Source: Gemmataceae bacterium (GTDB lineage Bacteria > Planctomycetota > Planctomycetia > Gemmatales > Gemmataceae). From it: a stretch of 37,169 nucleotides of DNA. Below, one piece after another: positions 21,821 through 29,736 of this stretch (positions within the stretch are counted from its first letter, which is position 1; every line of letters starts with the position of its first letter). Below the pieces are notes generated by a model. It was not told where the DNA came from, did no database searches, and worked only from the letters and a program-made list of their open reading frames with translations. The stretch covers positions 1 through 37,169 of the forward strand of contig JAHBXO010000050.1 in NCBI GenBank assembly GCA_019636445.1, given 5' to 3'. A program made the translations under genes and the position numbers.

Positions 21821-23229
21821 TGATCGCAATAAATCGCCACAAAGAGGCACAAAAAAGCACGAATAGAAGAAATCTCTTCCTCTTCTTTTCGTGTCTTCTT
21901 GTGCCGTTTTGTGGCCATCTCTCCGCCGCCGAGAAGAAGCCGAACGTGCTCTTCATCGCCGTGGACGACCTGAACCACTGGGTCGGGCACCTCGGCCGGA
22001 ACAAGCAGGCGAAGACGCCAAACATCGACCGGCTCGCCAAACTCGGCGTCACGTTCACCCGCGCCTATTGCGCCGCCCCGGTCTGCAATCCGTCGCGGGC
22101 CGCCCTCATGTCCGGCATGCGGCCCGGCACCACCGGCGTCTACGACAACGGCCAGGACTGGAAGCCGGTCGTCGGCAAGGACAAGACGCTGACGACGCAG
22201 TTCCTGAATGCCGGGTACGAGGTCTTCGGCAGCGGCAAGATCTACCACGCGAACGCCCACCGGCCCGGCGAATGGACCGACTATTTCGTCGGCTCGAAGG
22301 AGAAAGCCACGCCGCACCCGACCGCCAAGAACGACGGCGTCGGCGGCATCAAGTTCCAGCCACTCACCGACGACTCGAAGCTCAGCGACGAAGCGATCGT
22401 GAACTACGGCATCAAGCACCTCGGCATGAAACACGAGAAGCCGTTCTTCCTCGCCGTCGGGCTGCACAAGCCGCACATGCCCTGGAACGTGCCGAAGAAG
22501 TACTACGATCTCTTCCCGCTCGAGAGCATCGAACTGCCGCCGATCACGAAGGACGACCTGACGGACGTGCCGGCCGGCGGTTTGAAGTTCGCGAAGCCGA
22601 AGGGCGACCACGCGACGATGCTCGCATCCGGCCGTTGGAAGGAAGCCGTTCAGGCCTACCTCGCGACCATCGCCTACTGTGACGCCCAGATCGGCCGGCT
22701 GCTGGACGCCTACGAGAAGTCGCCGGAGAAGGACAACACGGTCGTCGTCTTCTGGGGCGACCATGGCTGGCACTTGGGCGAGAAGGAGCACTGGCGGAAG
22801 TTCGCCCTGTGGGAAGAGTCGACGCGCATGCCGTTCATCTGGATCGCCCCCGGCTTCACGAAGCCCGGCGGCGTCTGCGAACGCACCGTGGACCTGATGA
22901 GCGTGTACCCAACGCTGCTCTCCCTCGCTGGGATTGCGAAGCCGGCACATGTGGAGGGCGCGGACCTGAAACCGCTGCTCGCCGACCCGAAGGCGAAATG
23001 GGAGACGCCGGCGATCACGACGTACCACCTGAACAACCATTCGATTCGCACGGAACGCTTTCGCTACATCCGCTACGCCGACGGCGGCGAGGAGTTGTAC
23101 GACCACGACGCGGACGAGTACGAATGGAAGAACCTGGCGAACGATCCGAAATTCGCCGACGCGAAGGCGTCGATGAAGAAACTGCTACCGGCGAAGAACG
23201 CCCCGGAATTGCCAAGGACGAAGGAATAA
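21817..23229 (+). CDS. Exported sulfatase, iduronate-2-sulfatase-like
   Basis: A 470-aa type I (S1 family) sulfatase hydrolysing sulfate esters, probably of polysaccharides in the periplasm or outside the cell. The catalytic Cys90 lies in C-N-P-S-R, the signal for conversion to formylglycine. Metal ligands include D50-D51 (AVDDLN) and D315-H316 (WGDHGWHLGEKEHW). The order of motifs (PNVLFIAVDDLNHW, GKIYH, LHKPHMPW) matches the iduronate-2-sulfatase-like branch. The signal peptide (residues 17-38, cleavage after SAA) is encoded by a palindromic repeat at 21836-21915. Tandem ATGs at 21817 and 21820 overlap the upstream gene; no internal start would leave a signal peptide. No anaerobic-type maturase is nearby. 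Confidence 0.93.
   Translation: MMIAINRHKEAQKSTNRRNLFLFFSCLLVPFCGHLSAAEKKPNVLFIAVDDLNHWVGHLGRNKQAKTPNIDRLAKLGVTFTRAYCAAPVCNPSRAALMSGMRPGTTGVYDNGQDWKPVVGKDKTLTTQFLNAGYEVFGSGKIYHANAHRPGEWTDYFVGSKEKATPHPTAKNDGVGGIKFQPLTDDSKLSDEAIVNYGIKHLGMKHEKPFFLAVGLHKPHMPWNVPKKYYDLFPLESIELPPITKDDLTDVPAGGLKFAKPKGDHATMLASGRWKEAVQAYLATIAYCDAQIGRLLDAYEKSPEKDNTVVVFWGDHGWHLGEKEHWRKFALWEESTRMPFIWIAPGFTKPGGVCERTVDLMSVYPTLLSLAGIAKPAHVEGADLKPLLADPKAKWETPAITTYHLNNHSIRTERFRYIRYADGGEELYDHDADEYEWKNLANDPKFADAKASMKKLLPAKNAPELPRTKE
21836..21915. repeat. Palindromic repeat inside the sulfatase signal-peptide region
   Basis: Imperfect complementary arms run about 21836-21870 and 21878-21915, sharing the words GCCACAAA, GGCAC, CACGAA and AGAAGA with about seven mismatches. 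It is AT-rich against a GC-rich background. It resembles the GCCACAAAGAGGCACAAA-type repeat common between genes in planctomycetes (recollection, not searched). It encodes residues 7-33 of the sulfatase. Confidence 0.75.
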
Positions 23230-23235
23230 TCGACG

Positions 23236-23757
23236 TCACTCCGCCGCCATCGTCTTTCCACACTCGGAGCAGAACTTGGCGTCGGCGTCGTTCGATTTGC
23301 CGCAGCCGGAGCAGTCCTTCGCGGCAATCGCCGCGCCGCAGCCCTTGCAGAAGTTCGAGCCGGCGTCGTTCTCGGTGCGGCAGGCGCCGCAGACGATCGC
23401 CACCGTCTCGCCGCGAAGGCCCTCGCCGATGGCGCCGGCCATTTCGCGCATCGCGTCCTTCGTGCCGTGCACCATGTAGTTGGCCACGTCCTTGCCGACG
23501 GGCGCGACCTCGCCGGCGGTGTAGCGAGCGATCTTGCCAAGATAGGCGAACTGGCAGATCATTCCGCCGACGCCGATCATCGGCAGACCGATGAACGCGC
23601 ACCAGAAGTAGCGCGGCGGTTCGAAGCTGCCAAACGAACTGAAGAAGTTGCCGATGCCGATGGCGGCAAAGATCACGCCGACGCCGACGACCAGCGGGCC
23701 GACGATGCGGAGCGTATCCCGGAGTTGTTCGTGGTTCGGGTCGTGCAACTGGCTCAT
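23236..23757 (-). CDS. Membrane protein with C-terminal zinc ribbons
   Basis: A 173-aa protein with its start at 23757 (MSQLHDPNHEQ), fixed by GGGAGG six bases upstream; a longer frame to 23835 is rejected. Two membrane helices are visible (about residues 19-40, VGPLVVGVGVIFAAIGIGNFF, and about 53-75, FWCAFIGLPMIGVGGMICQFAYL), then a helical linker. Two zinc ribbons follow: C-x2-C in VCGACRTEN with FCKGCG, and DCSGCGKSN with FCSECG (DZANK-like). Metal binding is likely; partner and function are unknown. It is convergent with the sulfatase (6-bp gap) and follows the S9 peptidase gene by 82 bp on the same strand. Confidence 0.85.
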   Translation of the reverse strand: MSQLHDPNHEQLRDTLRIVGPLVVGVGVIFAAIGIGNFFSSFGSFEPPRYFWCAFIGLPMIGVGGMICQFAYLGKIARYTAGEVAPVGKDVANYMVHGTKDAMREMAGAIGEGLRGETVAIVCGACRTENDAGSNFCKGCGAAIAAKDCSGCGKSNDADAKFCSECGKTMAAE

Positions 23758-23839
23758 GACGGACCTCCCGAGAAGCCATTCGTCGACGGCCCCGTTCGAT
23801 TTGCCCATCATGGCCACGCTGCCGGCAAACTGCAAGGGT

Positions 23840-25981
23840 TCACTTCCCGCCCGGCGGCACGTATTTCGCCAGCCAGGCGAACACCTCCTTGTGCCAGTGC
23901 AAGCTGTTCGCCGGCTTCAGCACCCAGTGGCCCTCGTCGGGGAAGTTCACGAACCGGCTCGGCACGCCCTGCCGCTGCAGGGCCGTGAACAACTCGTGCC
24001 CCTGCCCGATCGGGCAGCGGAAATCCAGATCGTTGTGAATGATCAGCATCGGCGTCTTGTGCTTGCCGAGGTTGCCGGCCTTGGTGTGCGGCGAGAACTC
24101 CCGGTACTTGCCCGGAATCTCCCACGGCAGGCCGCCGTGCTCGTACTCGTCGAACCAGAGTTCCTCCGTCGTGCCCCACATGCTCTCGAAGTTGTAGACG
24201 GAGCAGTGCGTGATGAGGCACTGGAACTCCTTGGCGATGTCGTTGACGGCGAACCAGTTCTGCATGTACCCGCCGAAGCTCGCCCCGGCGGAACCCATGC
24301 GGTCCTTGTCGGCGTAGGGCAGATTCTTGACGAACTCCAACCCTGCGACGAGGTCGCGATAGCACTTGCCGCCCCAGTCGCCGGAGATCTGGTCGACGAA
24401 TTTCTGGCCGAAGCCGGTGGACCCGCGCGGGTTCGGCAGCGCCACGAGGTAGCCCTGCGCCGCCCAGAGCGTCGGGTTCCAGCGGTAGCTCCAGCCGTCC
24501 TCCCACGCCCCCTGCGGGCCGCCGTGGACGAGGTATACGACCGGATACTTCTTCCCGGCGTCGAAGCCCGGCGGCTTGAGGATCCACATCTGCATCTCGC
24601 CGTCCTCGACCTTGACCTGCACGCTCTCGGGTTTGGCGCGGTCGAGTTCGCCGAGGAGCTTCTCGTTGAACTTGGTGATCTTCGCTTCGCTCGGTTTGTC
24701 GGCGACGGTGTGGTCGGTGGTCCAGACGTCGGCGGGAGCGATCATGGAGACGTGGACGAAGGCCGAGCGCTTGCCGTCGGCGGAGTAGGTCAGGCTGCTG
24801 GCGGAACCGAAAGCAAGGTGTTCCTTGGCAATGGTGCCGTTGGCAGTCGGCGGACAGGAAAAGATGAAGCTACGAGCGTTGTCCTCGGCGATGAAGGCGA
24901 GTTCGGTGGACGTCTTCCAGGTGAACTCGCCGACGGACAGGTCGCGGTGGGCGGTGACGTTGACCGGCGTCCCCTTCAACTGGCCGTTCGGATCGACGTC
25001 GCAGACGAGGATGTCCCACTTGTCGGCCTCATAGCCGGCTTTCTTCTGGCTCCGCCACGCAACCTTCTTGCCATCGGGGGAGAACTGCGGATACGTGTCC
25101 GCGGCCAGGTTCTTTTCCGTCAGGCTTTCCCAGTCGGTCGGCTTCCGCCCGCTGCTCGGTCCGCCGTCGTTGTTCGTGATGCGAACGCGGCAGATGTCGT
25201 GGTTCGTACTCCAGGCTTCCCCCTTCGCCGGCACGGCCGTGAAGAGCAGGTGCTTGCCGTCCGGGGAGAAGGTGAAGTCGTCGCCGATGCTGAAGGTCGT
25301 GCTGGTCGGGTACGCATCCCGGTCGCCGGGGGTCGCGTCGTGGCAGCCCTTGCCGTCGGCATCGATGACGAACAAGTGGTTCCGCTTGTCGCCGACGTAG
25401 CTGTCCCAGTGGCGGTAGAAGAGTTTGGTGAAGGTCTTCGCCTTCACCGGGTTCTTTTCGATGGCCTCGTCCTTCTCCTTGTTCTTGGCGTCGCTGTCGG
25501 CGAAAGGGAGTTCGCTGAACTCGGGGTAGACGCTGCTCAGGAAGGCGATGTGCGATCCGTCGCGGCTCCAGATGGCGGTGCCGGCACCGGTGCTGATGGT
25601 GGTGAGTTGCTTCGCTTCGCCGCCGTTCTTGAGGTCGAGGACGTAGAGCTGGCCGGTGCCGGAGCGGTTGGATTCGAAGAGGATCCTGGTGCCGTCGGGG
25701 CTCCAGCGCGGGTGCGTGTCGGCCTTGCCGGAGCTGGTGATTTCGCGGGGCGGCGTCTTGCCATTGGTATCGGCGAGCCAGAGGTGCGTGTGCTTCTTGT
25801 TGGCGGCGACGTCGGTGATCTCCGTGACCTGGAAGACGACCTGCCGGCCGTCGGGCGAGATCTGCGGATCGGCGACGCGCTTGAGTTTGAAGAGATCGTC
25901 GAGGGTCATCGGCCGCGGCTTCTCGGCGGCGTCGGCGGACACGGTCATGGTCAGGATCGCCAGGAGGAACAGAACGCGCAT
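23840..25981 (-). CDS. Exported S9-family (prolyl oligopeptidase-like) peptidase
   Basis: A 713-aa serine peptidase of the acylaminoacyl-peptidase/DPP branch. A signal peptide (MRVLFLLAILTMTVSADA) is followed by a beta-propeller of WD40/TolB-like repeats (SPDGRQVVFQV, SPDGTRILFESN, SPDGKHLLFTA, SPDGKKVAWRS) over residues about 40-440. The alpha/beta-hydrolase domain covers about 460-713 with the triad S568 (G-A-S-F-G-G), D653 (LDFRCP) and H685 (DEGHW). HGGPQGAWEDGW forms the oxyanion region. GAGG precedes the ATG at 25981. It likely degrades oligopeptides in the periplasm. It is divergent from the ABC-2 permease gene. Confidence 0.94.
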   Translation of the reverse strand: MRVLFLLAILTMTVSADAAEKPRPMTLDDLFKLKRVADPQISPDGRQVVFQVTEITDVAANKKHTHLWLADTNGKTPPREITSSGKADTHPRWSPDGTRILFESNRSGTGQLYVLDLKNGGEAKQLTTISTGAGTAIWSRDGSHIAFLSSVYPEFSELPFADSDAKNKEKDEAIEKNPVKAKTFTKLFYRHWDSYVGDKRNHLFVIDADGKGCHDATPGDRDAYPTSTTFSIGDDFTFSPDGKHLLFTAVPAKGEAWSTNHDICRVRITNNDGGPSSGRKPTDWESLTEKNLAADTYPQFSPDGKKVAWRSQKKAGYEADKWDILVCDVDPNGQLKGTPVNVTAHRDLSVGEFTWKTSTELAFIAEDNARSFIFSCPPTANGTIAKEHLAFGSASSLTYSADGKRSAFVHVSMIAPADVWTTDHTVADKPSEAKITKFNEKLLGELDRAKPESVQVKVEDGEMQMWILKPPGFDAGKKYPVVYLVHGGPQGAWEDGWSYRWNPTLWAAQGYLVALPNPRGSTGFGQKFVDQISGDWGGKCYRDLVAGLEFVKNLPYADKDRMGSAGASFGGYMQNWFAVNDIAKEFQCLITHCSVYNFESMWGTTEELWFDEYEHGGLPWEIPGKYREFSPHTKAGNLGKHKTPMLIIHNDLDFRCPIGQGHELFTALQRQGVPSRFVNFPDEGHWVLKPANSLHWHKEVFAWLAKYVPPGGK

Positions 25982-26085
25982 GGGGACCTCGCAATGCGTT
26001 GAGGTTCCGGGAAGCCTATGCGCGGCGCGGCCATCGGCGAGCGGGGCGTTCGATACAACGAAGGAACGAAAGCGAGTCGACCCCC

Positions 26086-27366
26086 ATGCGATTGCCTGTC
26101 GTGCGCCTCATCGCCGCCCGCGAACTCCGCGACCTGCTGCGGGACCGGCGGTCCGTGCTGCTCATCGCGCTGATGCCGCTGGTGCTGTATCCATTCTTCG
26201 GGTTGGCGGGCGTGTTGTTCGCGACCGCGACGGCGGCGCAGCGCACGGTGGTCGGGATCGTCGGCGCGAACCACCTGCCAGTGGAGCCTGCGCTCCTGAC
26301 CGGCGGCGCGTTCGCCGAGGATTGGATCGACGACGACCCGGAGGGCGCGTTCGGGCCGATGCTCTCGCGCGCGCTGGACGGGGATCCGGCCATCGCGCTG
26401 AAGGAAAAACGCGTCGATGCCGTGCTGACGGTGCCGGCGGGATTCGCCGAGGCGATCGCGAAGACTGCGAAACCCCAACTGACCATCGACTTCCGCGAGG
26501 GAGACGAGAAATCCAAGACGGCGTCGCGCCGGCTGCGGGCGATCCTGCGGGCCTGGGAAGCCCAGTTGCGCGAGGAGCGATTCCTTCGCGCGAAGCTGCC
26601 GAAGGATTTCGACCAGGTGTTCGAGCTGGTCGATCCGACCACGTCGAAGCCCAAGGAAAAGCTGGCGGCCGACGAAGTGCGCGACATGCTCTCGCGCGTG
26701 CTGCCGTTCATCCTGATGATGTGGCTTGCCACCGGCGCGATCCAGCCGGCAGTCGACCTGACCGCCGGCGAGAAGGAACGCGGCACCATGGAAACGCTGC
26801 TGATCAGCCCCGCGGAGCGGTCGGAGATCGTGGCTGGGAAATTCGCCGCCGTGACGGTGTACGCGTTCGCGGCGATGGCCTGGAATGCCATCTGGCTCGG
26901 AATCGCCTGCGCTGCCGGCGAGGCGGCCATCGGCTACCCGATCGTCAACAAGGCGGGCTTGATCGGCTGCGTCGCGCTCGGGTTTCCGATGGCGATGCTC
27001 TTCAGCGCGATCTGCCTGGCACTGGGCGTTTTCGCCCGGAGCACGAAGGAGGGGCAGTACTACCTGATGCCGCTGATCCTGATCCTGATGCCCCTGGCAT
27101 TCGGCAGCCTGATGCCGGGTCAGGAACTGACGCCGGGGAACGCACTGGTGCCGGTGATGGGGGCGATCATGCTCCAGCAGAAGCTGCTGGCGGTGGCCGA
27201 TGACCCGGTGTCGGCGGCATCGGTCGCGCTCGTGTTCGCTTCGCTGGCGGTGTCGGTGGCCCTGGCACTCGCGCTGGCGGTGTGGCAGTTCCGGCGCGAG
27301 GGGGTGTTGTTCCGCGAGCTTGGTGCCGAGAAGGGCGGACGCCTCGCGAAGCTCTTCGGGCCGTAA
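26086..27366 (+). CDS. ABC-2-type transporter permease (NatB-like)
   Basis: A 426-aa membrane protein. The start at 26086 (MRLPVVRLIAARELRDLLRD) is chosen over an upstream in-frame ATG at 25999 because the short N-terminal amphipathic helix before the first membrane span is typical. Topology: one helix at about 25-45, a large soluble loop to about 210, then five or six helices. The signature AGEKERGTMETLLISPAERSEIVAGK matches NatB-type ABC-2 permeases, which extrude Na+ or drugs with an ATPase (NatA). No ATPase gene is beside it here, so the partner must lie elsewhere or be shared. Confidence 0.85.
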   Translation: MRLPVVRLIAARELRDLLRDRRSVLLIALMPLVLYPFFGLAGVLFATATAAQRTVVGIVGANHLPVEPALLTGGAFAEDWIDDDPEGAFGPMLSRALDGDPAIALKEKRVDAVLTVPAGFAEAIAKTAKPQLTIDFREGDEKSKTASRRLRAILRAWEAQLREERFLRAKLPKDFDQVFELVDPTTSKPKEKLAADEVRDMLSRVLPFILMMWLATGAIQPAVDLTAGEKERGTMETLLISPAERSEIVAGKFAAVTVYAFAAMAWNAIWLGIACAAGEAAIGYPIVNKAGLIGCVALGFPMAMLFSAICLALGVFARSTKEGQYYLMPLILILMPLAFGSLMPGQELTPGNALVPVMGAIMLQQKLLAVADDPVSAASVALVFASLAVSVALALALAVWQFRREGVLFRELGAEKGGRLAKLFGP

Positions 27367-27479
27367 GCGAACTCGACGCGATCGTCAGGATCGCGCGATT
27401 TTCTGCGCAAGGTTGCCCGGTCTGCGCGGTTTAACTCATGGGGGCCGCGTCGGCTTCCCACCACCGTGGAGGACGCACC

Positions 27480-27791
27480 ATGCTACGCAAGTCCATTCTC
27501 GGCGCGCTCGTCGCCGTCGGACTCTTCGCACTCGCCGGGAATACGGCCCAGGCCGACCACTGGCGCCGCGGCCCTGTCGTCTATCGCCCCGTGCCCGTCT
27601 ACCGACCCGTGGTCCCGGTCGCGCCCGTCTACGCGCTGCCCACCTACGGCTACGGTTTCAACAGCTTCAACAGTTACTACACCACGCCCGGCTTCAGCTT
27701 CGGCTACTCCCGCGGCTTCTACGCCCCGTCCTACGGCTGGTCCTACTACGGCCGGCCGGCGGTCTCGTTCGGCTTCACCACGTTCCGCTAA
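27480..27791 (+). CDS. Small secreted Tyr/Gly/Pro-rich protein
   Basis: A 103-aa protein with a start at 27480 fixed by GGAGG about seven bases upstream. A clear signal peptide (MLRKSILGALVAVGLFALAGNTAQA, cut after AQA) is followed by a mature part dominated by Tyr, Pro, Gly, Phe and Arg. This includes imperfect repeats around YRPVPVYRPVVPVAPVY and a Tyr-Gly-Ser-Phe tail. There is no cysteine and no known domain. Such low-complexity aromatic proteins are frequent in Gemmataceae genomes (recollection) and may be surface or matrix components. The function is unknown. Confidence 0.8.
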   Translation: MLRKSILGALVAVGLFALAGNTAQADHWRRGPVVYRPVPVYRPVVPVAPVYALPTYGYGFNSFNSYYTTPGFSFGYSRGFYAPSYGWSYYGRPAVSFGFTTFR

Positions 27792-27795
27792 AAGA

Positions 27796-27897
27796 GTCGG
27801 GCACTCGCTCCGCGAGTGCCCCATGGGCGACTGACGATCGGATGGTCACCCGTGGTGTTCGTGGGTCTACGGGGCACTCGCGGAGCGAGTGCCCGAC
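27796..27897. repeat. Palindromic repeat between convergent genes
   Basis: Exact 27-bp inverted arms (27796-27822 and 27871-27897) enclose 48 bp. Each arm is itself a hairpin (GGGCACTCGC-TCC-GCGAGTGCCC). It fills the whole space between the stops of the small secreted protein and oligoendopeptidase F. It could act as a two-way terminator, although no U-tract is present. It looks like a dispersed planctomycete repeat. Confidence 0.85.
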
Positions 27898-27906
27898 ACT
27901 TTCGAC

Positions 27907-29703
27907 TCACACCAGCGAATCCAGCTCGTCCACCAACTTTCCGAACTTCCGCAGCGCGGCGTCCACCGGCTCGGGAGTCTCCATGTCCACACCGGCATCC
28001 CGTAGCAGGTCCAGCGGATCCTTCGAGCAACCTCCGCTGAGGAAGCGGAGATACGCGTCCAGTTCGGCCTTCCCGCCCTTCGTCACGCGCTCGGCGAGCG
28101 CGATCGCGGCCGAGAGACCCGTGGCGTACTTGTAGACGTAGAAGGCCCGGTAGAAGTGCGGGATGCGCAGGCATTCCAGCGACAGCTCGTCGTCGAGCAC
28201 GAACGCCGGACCGAAGTAGGCTTCCAGCAGTTTGCGATACTCGGCCTTGATTGTCTCCAGCGTGAGCGGTTCGTTCTTCTCGACCAACGCGTGAGTCACC
28301 TTCTCGAACTCCGCGAACATCGTCTGCCGGATGATCGTGCGGCGGATGTCGTCGATCTCGCGGTTGATGAAATAGGCCCGTTCGCGGTCGGTCTTCGCGC
28401 GCTTCCGCATGGCTTCGCCGAGGAGTTGCTCGTTGAAGGTACTCGCCACCTCCGCGACGAAGATCGTGTAGTTCGCGTACTGGTACGGCTGCTTCTTGCT
28501 CAGGAAGCTGTGCATGCTGTGCCCGGCTTCGTGCGCGAGCGTGAAGACGTGGTCCAGCACGTCCGGCTGGTAGTTCATCAGGATGTACGGATCGCTGTCG
28601 TAGCAGCCGCTGGAGAACGCGCCGCTGTGCTTGCCCTTGTTCTCGAAGCGGTCGCACCACCGGTTGCGGAGGCCCTTCGCCAGGGCGTTCCCGTAGTCGG
28701 CGCCGAGCGGCTTGAGCGAATCGATGACGAGTTCGACGGCGTCGTTCCACTCCGTGCGCGTCTGGAGGTCGCTGAAGATCGGAATGTAGACGTCGTAGAA
28801 GTGGATGTCCGGCAGCTTCATCGCGCGCTGGCGGACAGCGTAATACTTGTGGACAGCTGGGAGGTTCGCCCGCACGGCGGATAACAGATTGTCGTAGACG
28901 CTCACCGGCACCTTATCCGGGAAGAGCGCCGCCTCGCGAGCGGATGCGTAGTTGCGCACGCGCGCCTGATAGACGTCCTGCTTGACGCTCCCCGACAGCG
29001 TGGCCGTCAACGTGTTCGCGTGGGCGGCGAACTGGGCGTAGAACTGGTGGAACGCCGTCTTCCGCACCTCGCGCTTCGGGTTCTCCAGGCAGACCATGAA
29101 CGAGCTGTGGCTGAGTTCGATCGTCTCACCGGGAGCGATTTCGATGGTGCCGAAGTTCAGGTCGGCGTCGGTGAGCTGGTCGAAGACGTTGCGCGGCGTG
29201 CCGTTCACTTCCATCTGCATCGCGAGTAGGCGTTCTTCGGCCGTCGTCAGCGTGTGCGGCTTGTAGCGGACGAGGCGTTCGAGCAGAAGCTTGAAATCGG
29301 CGAGTTTCGGCGACGCGAGGTAGGCCTTCAGCGTGTCGTCGGGCAGGGCCAGCAGCTCCGGCCGGAAGAAACTGCCGGCCTCGGCGGCCCGGCTGGCGAT
29401 GCCGATGTACCGGGCCTTCATCCCCTGATACTTCGAGTTGGCGACGTCTTCCGTTTCTTTCAGGAACGCGTAGGTGCCGAGCTTATCGCCAAGCCGTTCG
29501 AGTTCGAGATCGAAGCGGAGGCAATCGGCGACGACGTCGACCGACTCGCCGAGCTTGCCGCGGAAGGCGTCGTAGCCGGGGATGAGCTTTTCCCACGAGG
29601 CGAAGGCGGTTTCCCAGGCGTCGTCGTGCGGGAAGAGGGAGCCGAGGTCCCAGGTGTCGGCGACGGCGACTTCGGAGCGGTGCGGCAGGCGTTTGGCGGA
29701 CAT
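27907..29703 (-). CDS. pepF: Oligoendopeptidase F, M3B metallopeptidase
   Basis: A 598-aa cytoplasmic zinc peptidase that cleaves oligopeptides. The HEAGH motif (His391, Glu392, His395) and the third-ligand region FVAEVASTFNEQLL are intact. DTWDLGSLFPHDDAWE at the N-terminus and YNLLSAVRANLP-like YDNLLSAVRANLPAVHKYY fit PepF. The C-terminal RIPHFYRAFYVYKYATGLSAA (substrate-binding Tyr and His) is also typical. It lies 33 bp after the GT2 gene on the same strand and ends against the palindromic repeat. It is full length, with no signal peptide. Confidence 0.95.
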   Translation of the reverse strand: MSAKRLPHRSEVAVADTWDLGSLFPHDDAWETAFASWEKLIPGYDAFRGKLGESVDVVADCLRFDLELERLGDKLGTYAFLKETEDVANSKYQGMKARYIGIASRAAEAGSFFRPELLALPDDTLKAYLASPKLADFKLLLERLVRYKPHTLTTAEERLLAMQMEVNGTPRNVFDQLTDADLNFGTIEIAPGETIELSHSSFMVCLENPKREVRKTAFHQFYAQFAAHANTLTATLSGSVKQDVYQARVRNYASAREAALFPDKVPVSVYDNLLSAVRANLPAVHKYYAVRQRAMKLPDIHFYDVYIPIFSDLQTRTEWNDAVELVIDSLKPLGADYGNALAKGLRNRWCDRFENKGKHSGAFSSGCYDSDPYILMNYQPDVLDHVFTLAHEAGHSMHSFLSKKQPYQYANYTIFVAEVASTFNEQLLGEAMRKRAKTDRERAYFINREIDDIRRTIIRQTMFAEFEKVTHALVEKNEPLTLETIKAEYRKLLEAYFGPAFVLDDELSLECLRIPHFYRAFYVYKYATGLSAAIALAERVTKGGKAELDAYLRFLSGGCSKDPLDLLRDAGVDMETPEPVDAALRKFGKLVDELDSLV

Positions 29704-29736
29704 GGAGTGCGCATCCTCGCGGGTGAATCCTTCAGT

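Noticed and set aside
21817..21930. Lipoprotein signal in the sulfatase N-terminus
   Set aside because: The cysteines in LFFSC and VPFCG do not fit a lipobox, and an SAA-type cleavage site explains the segment better.
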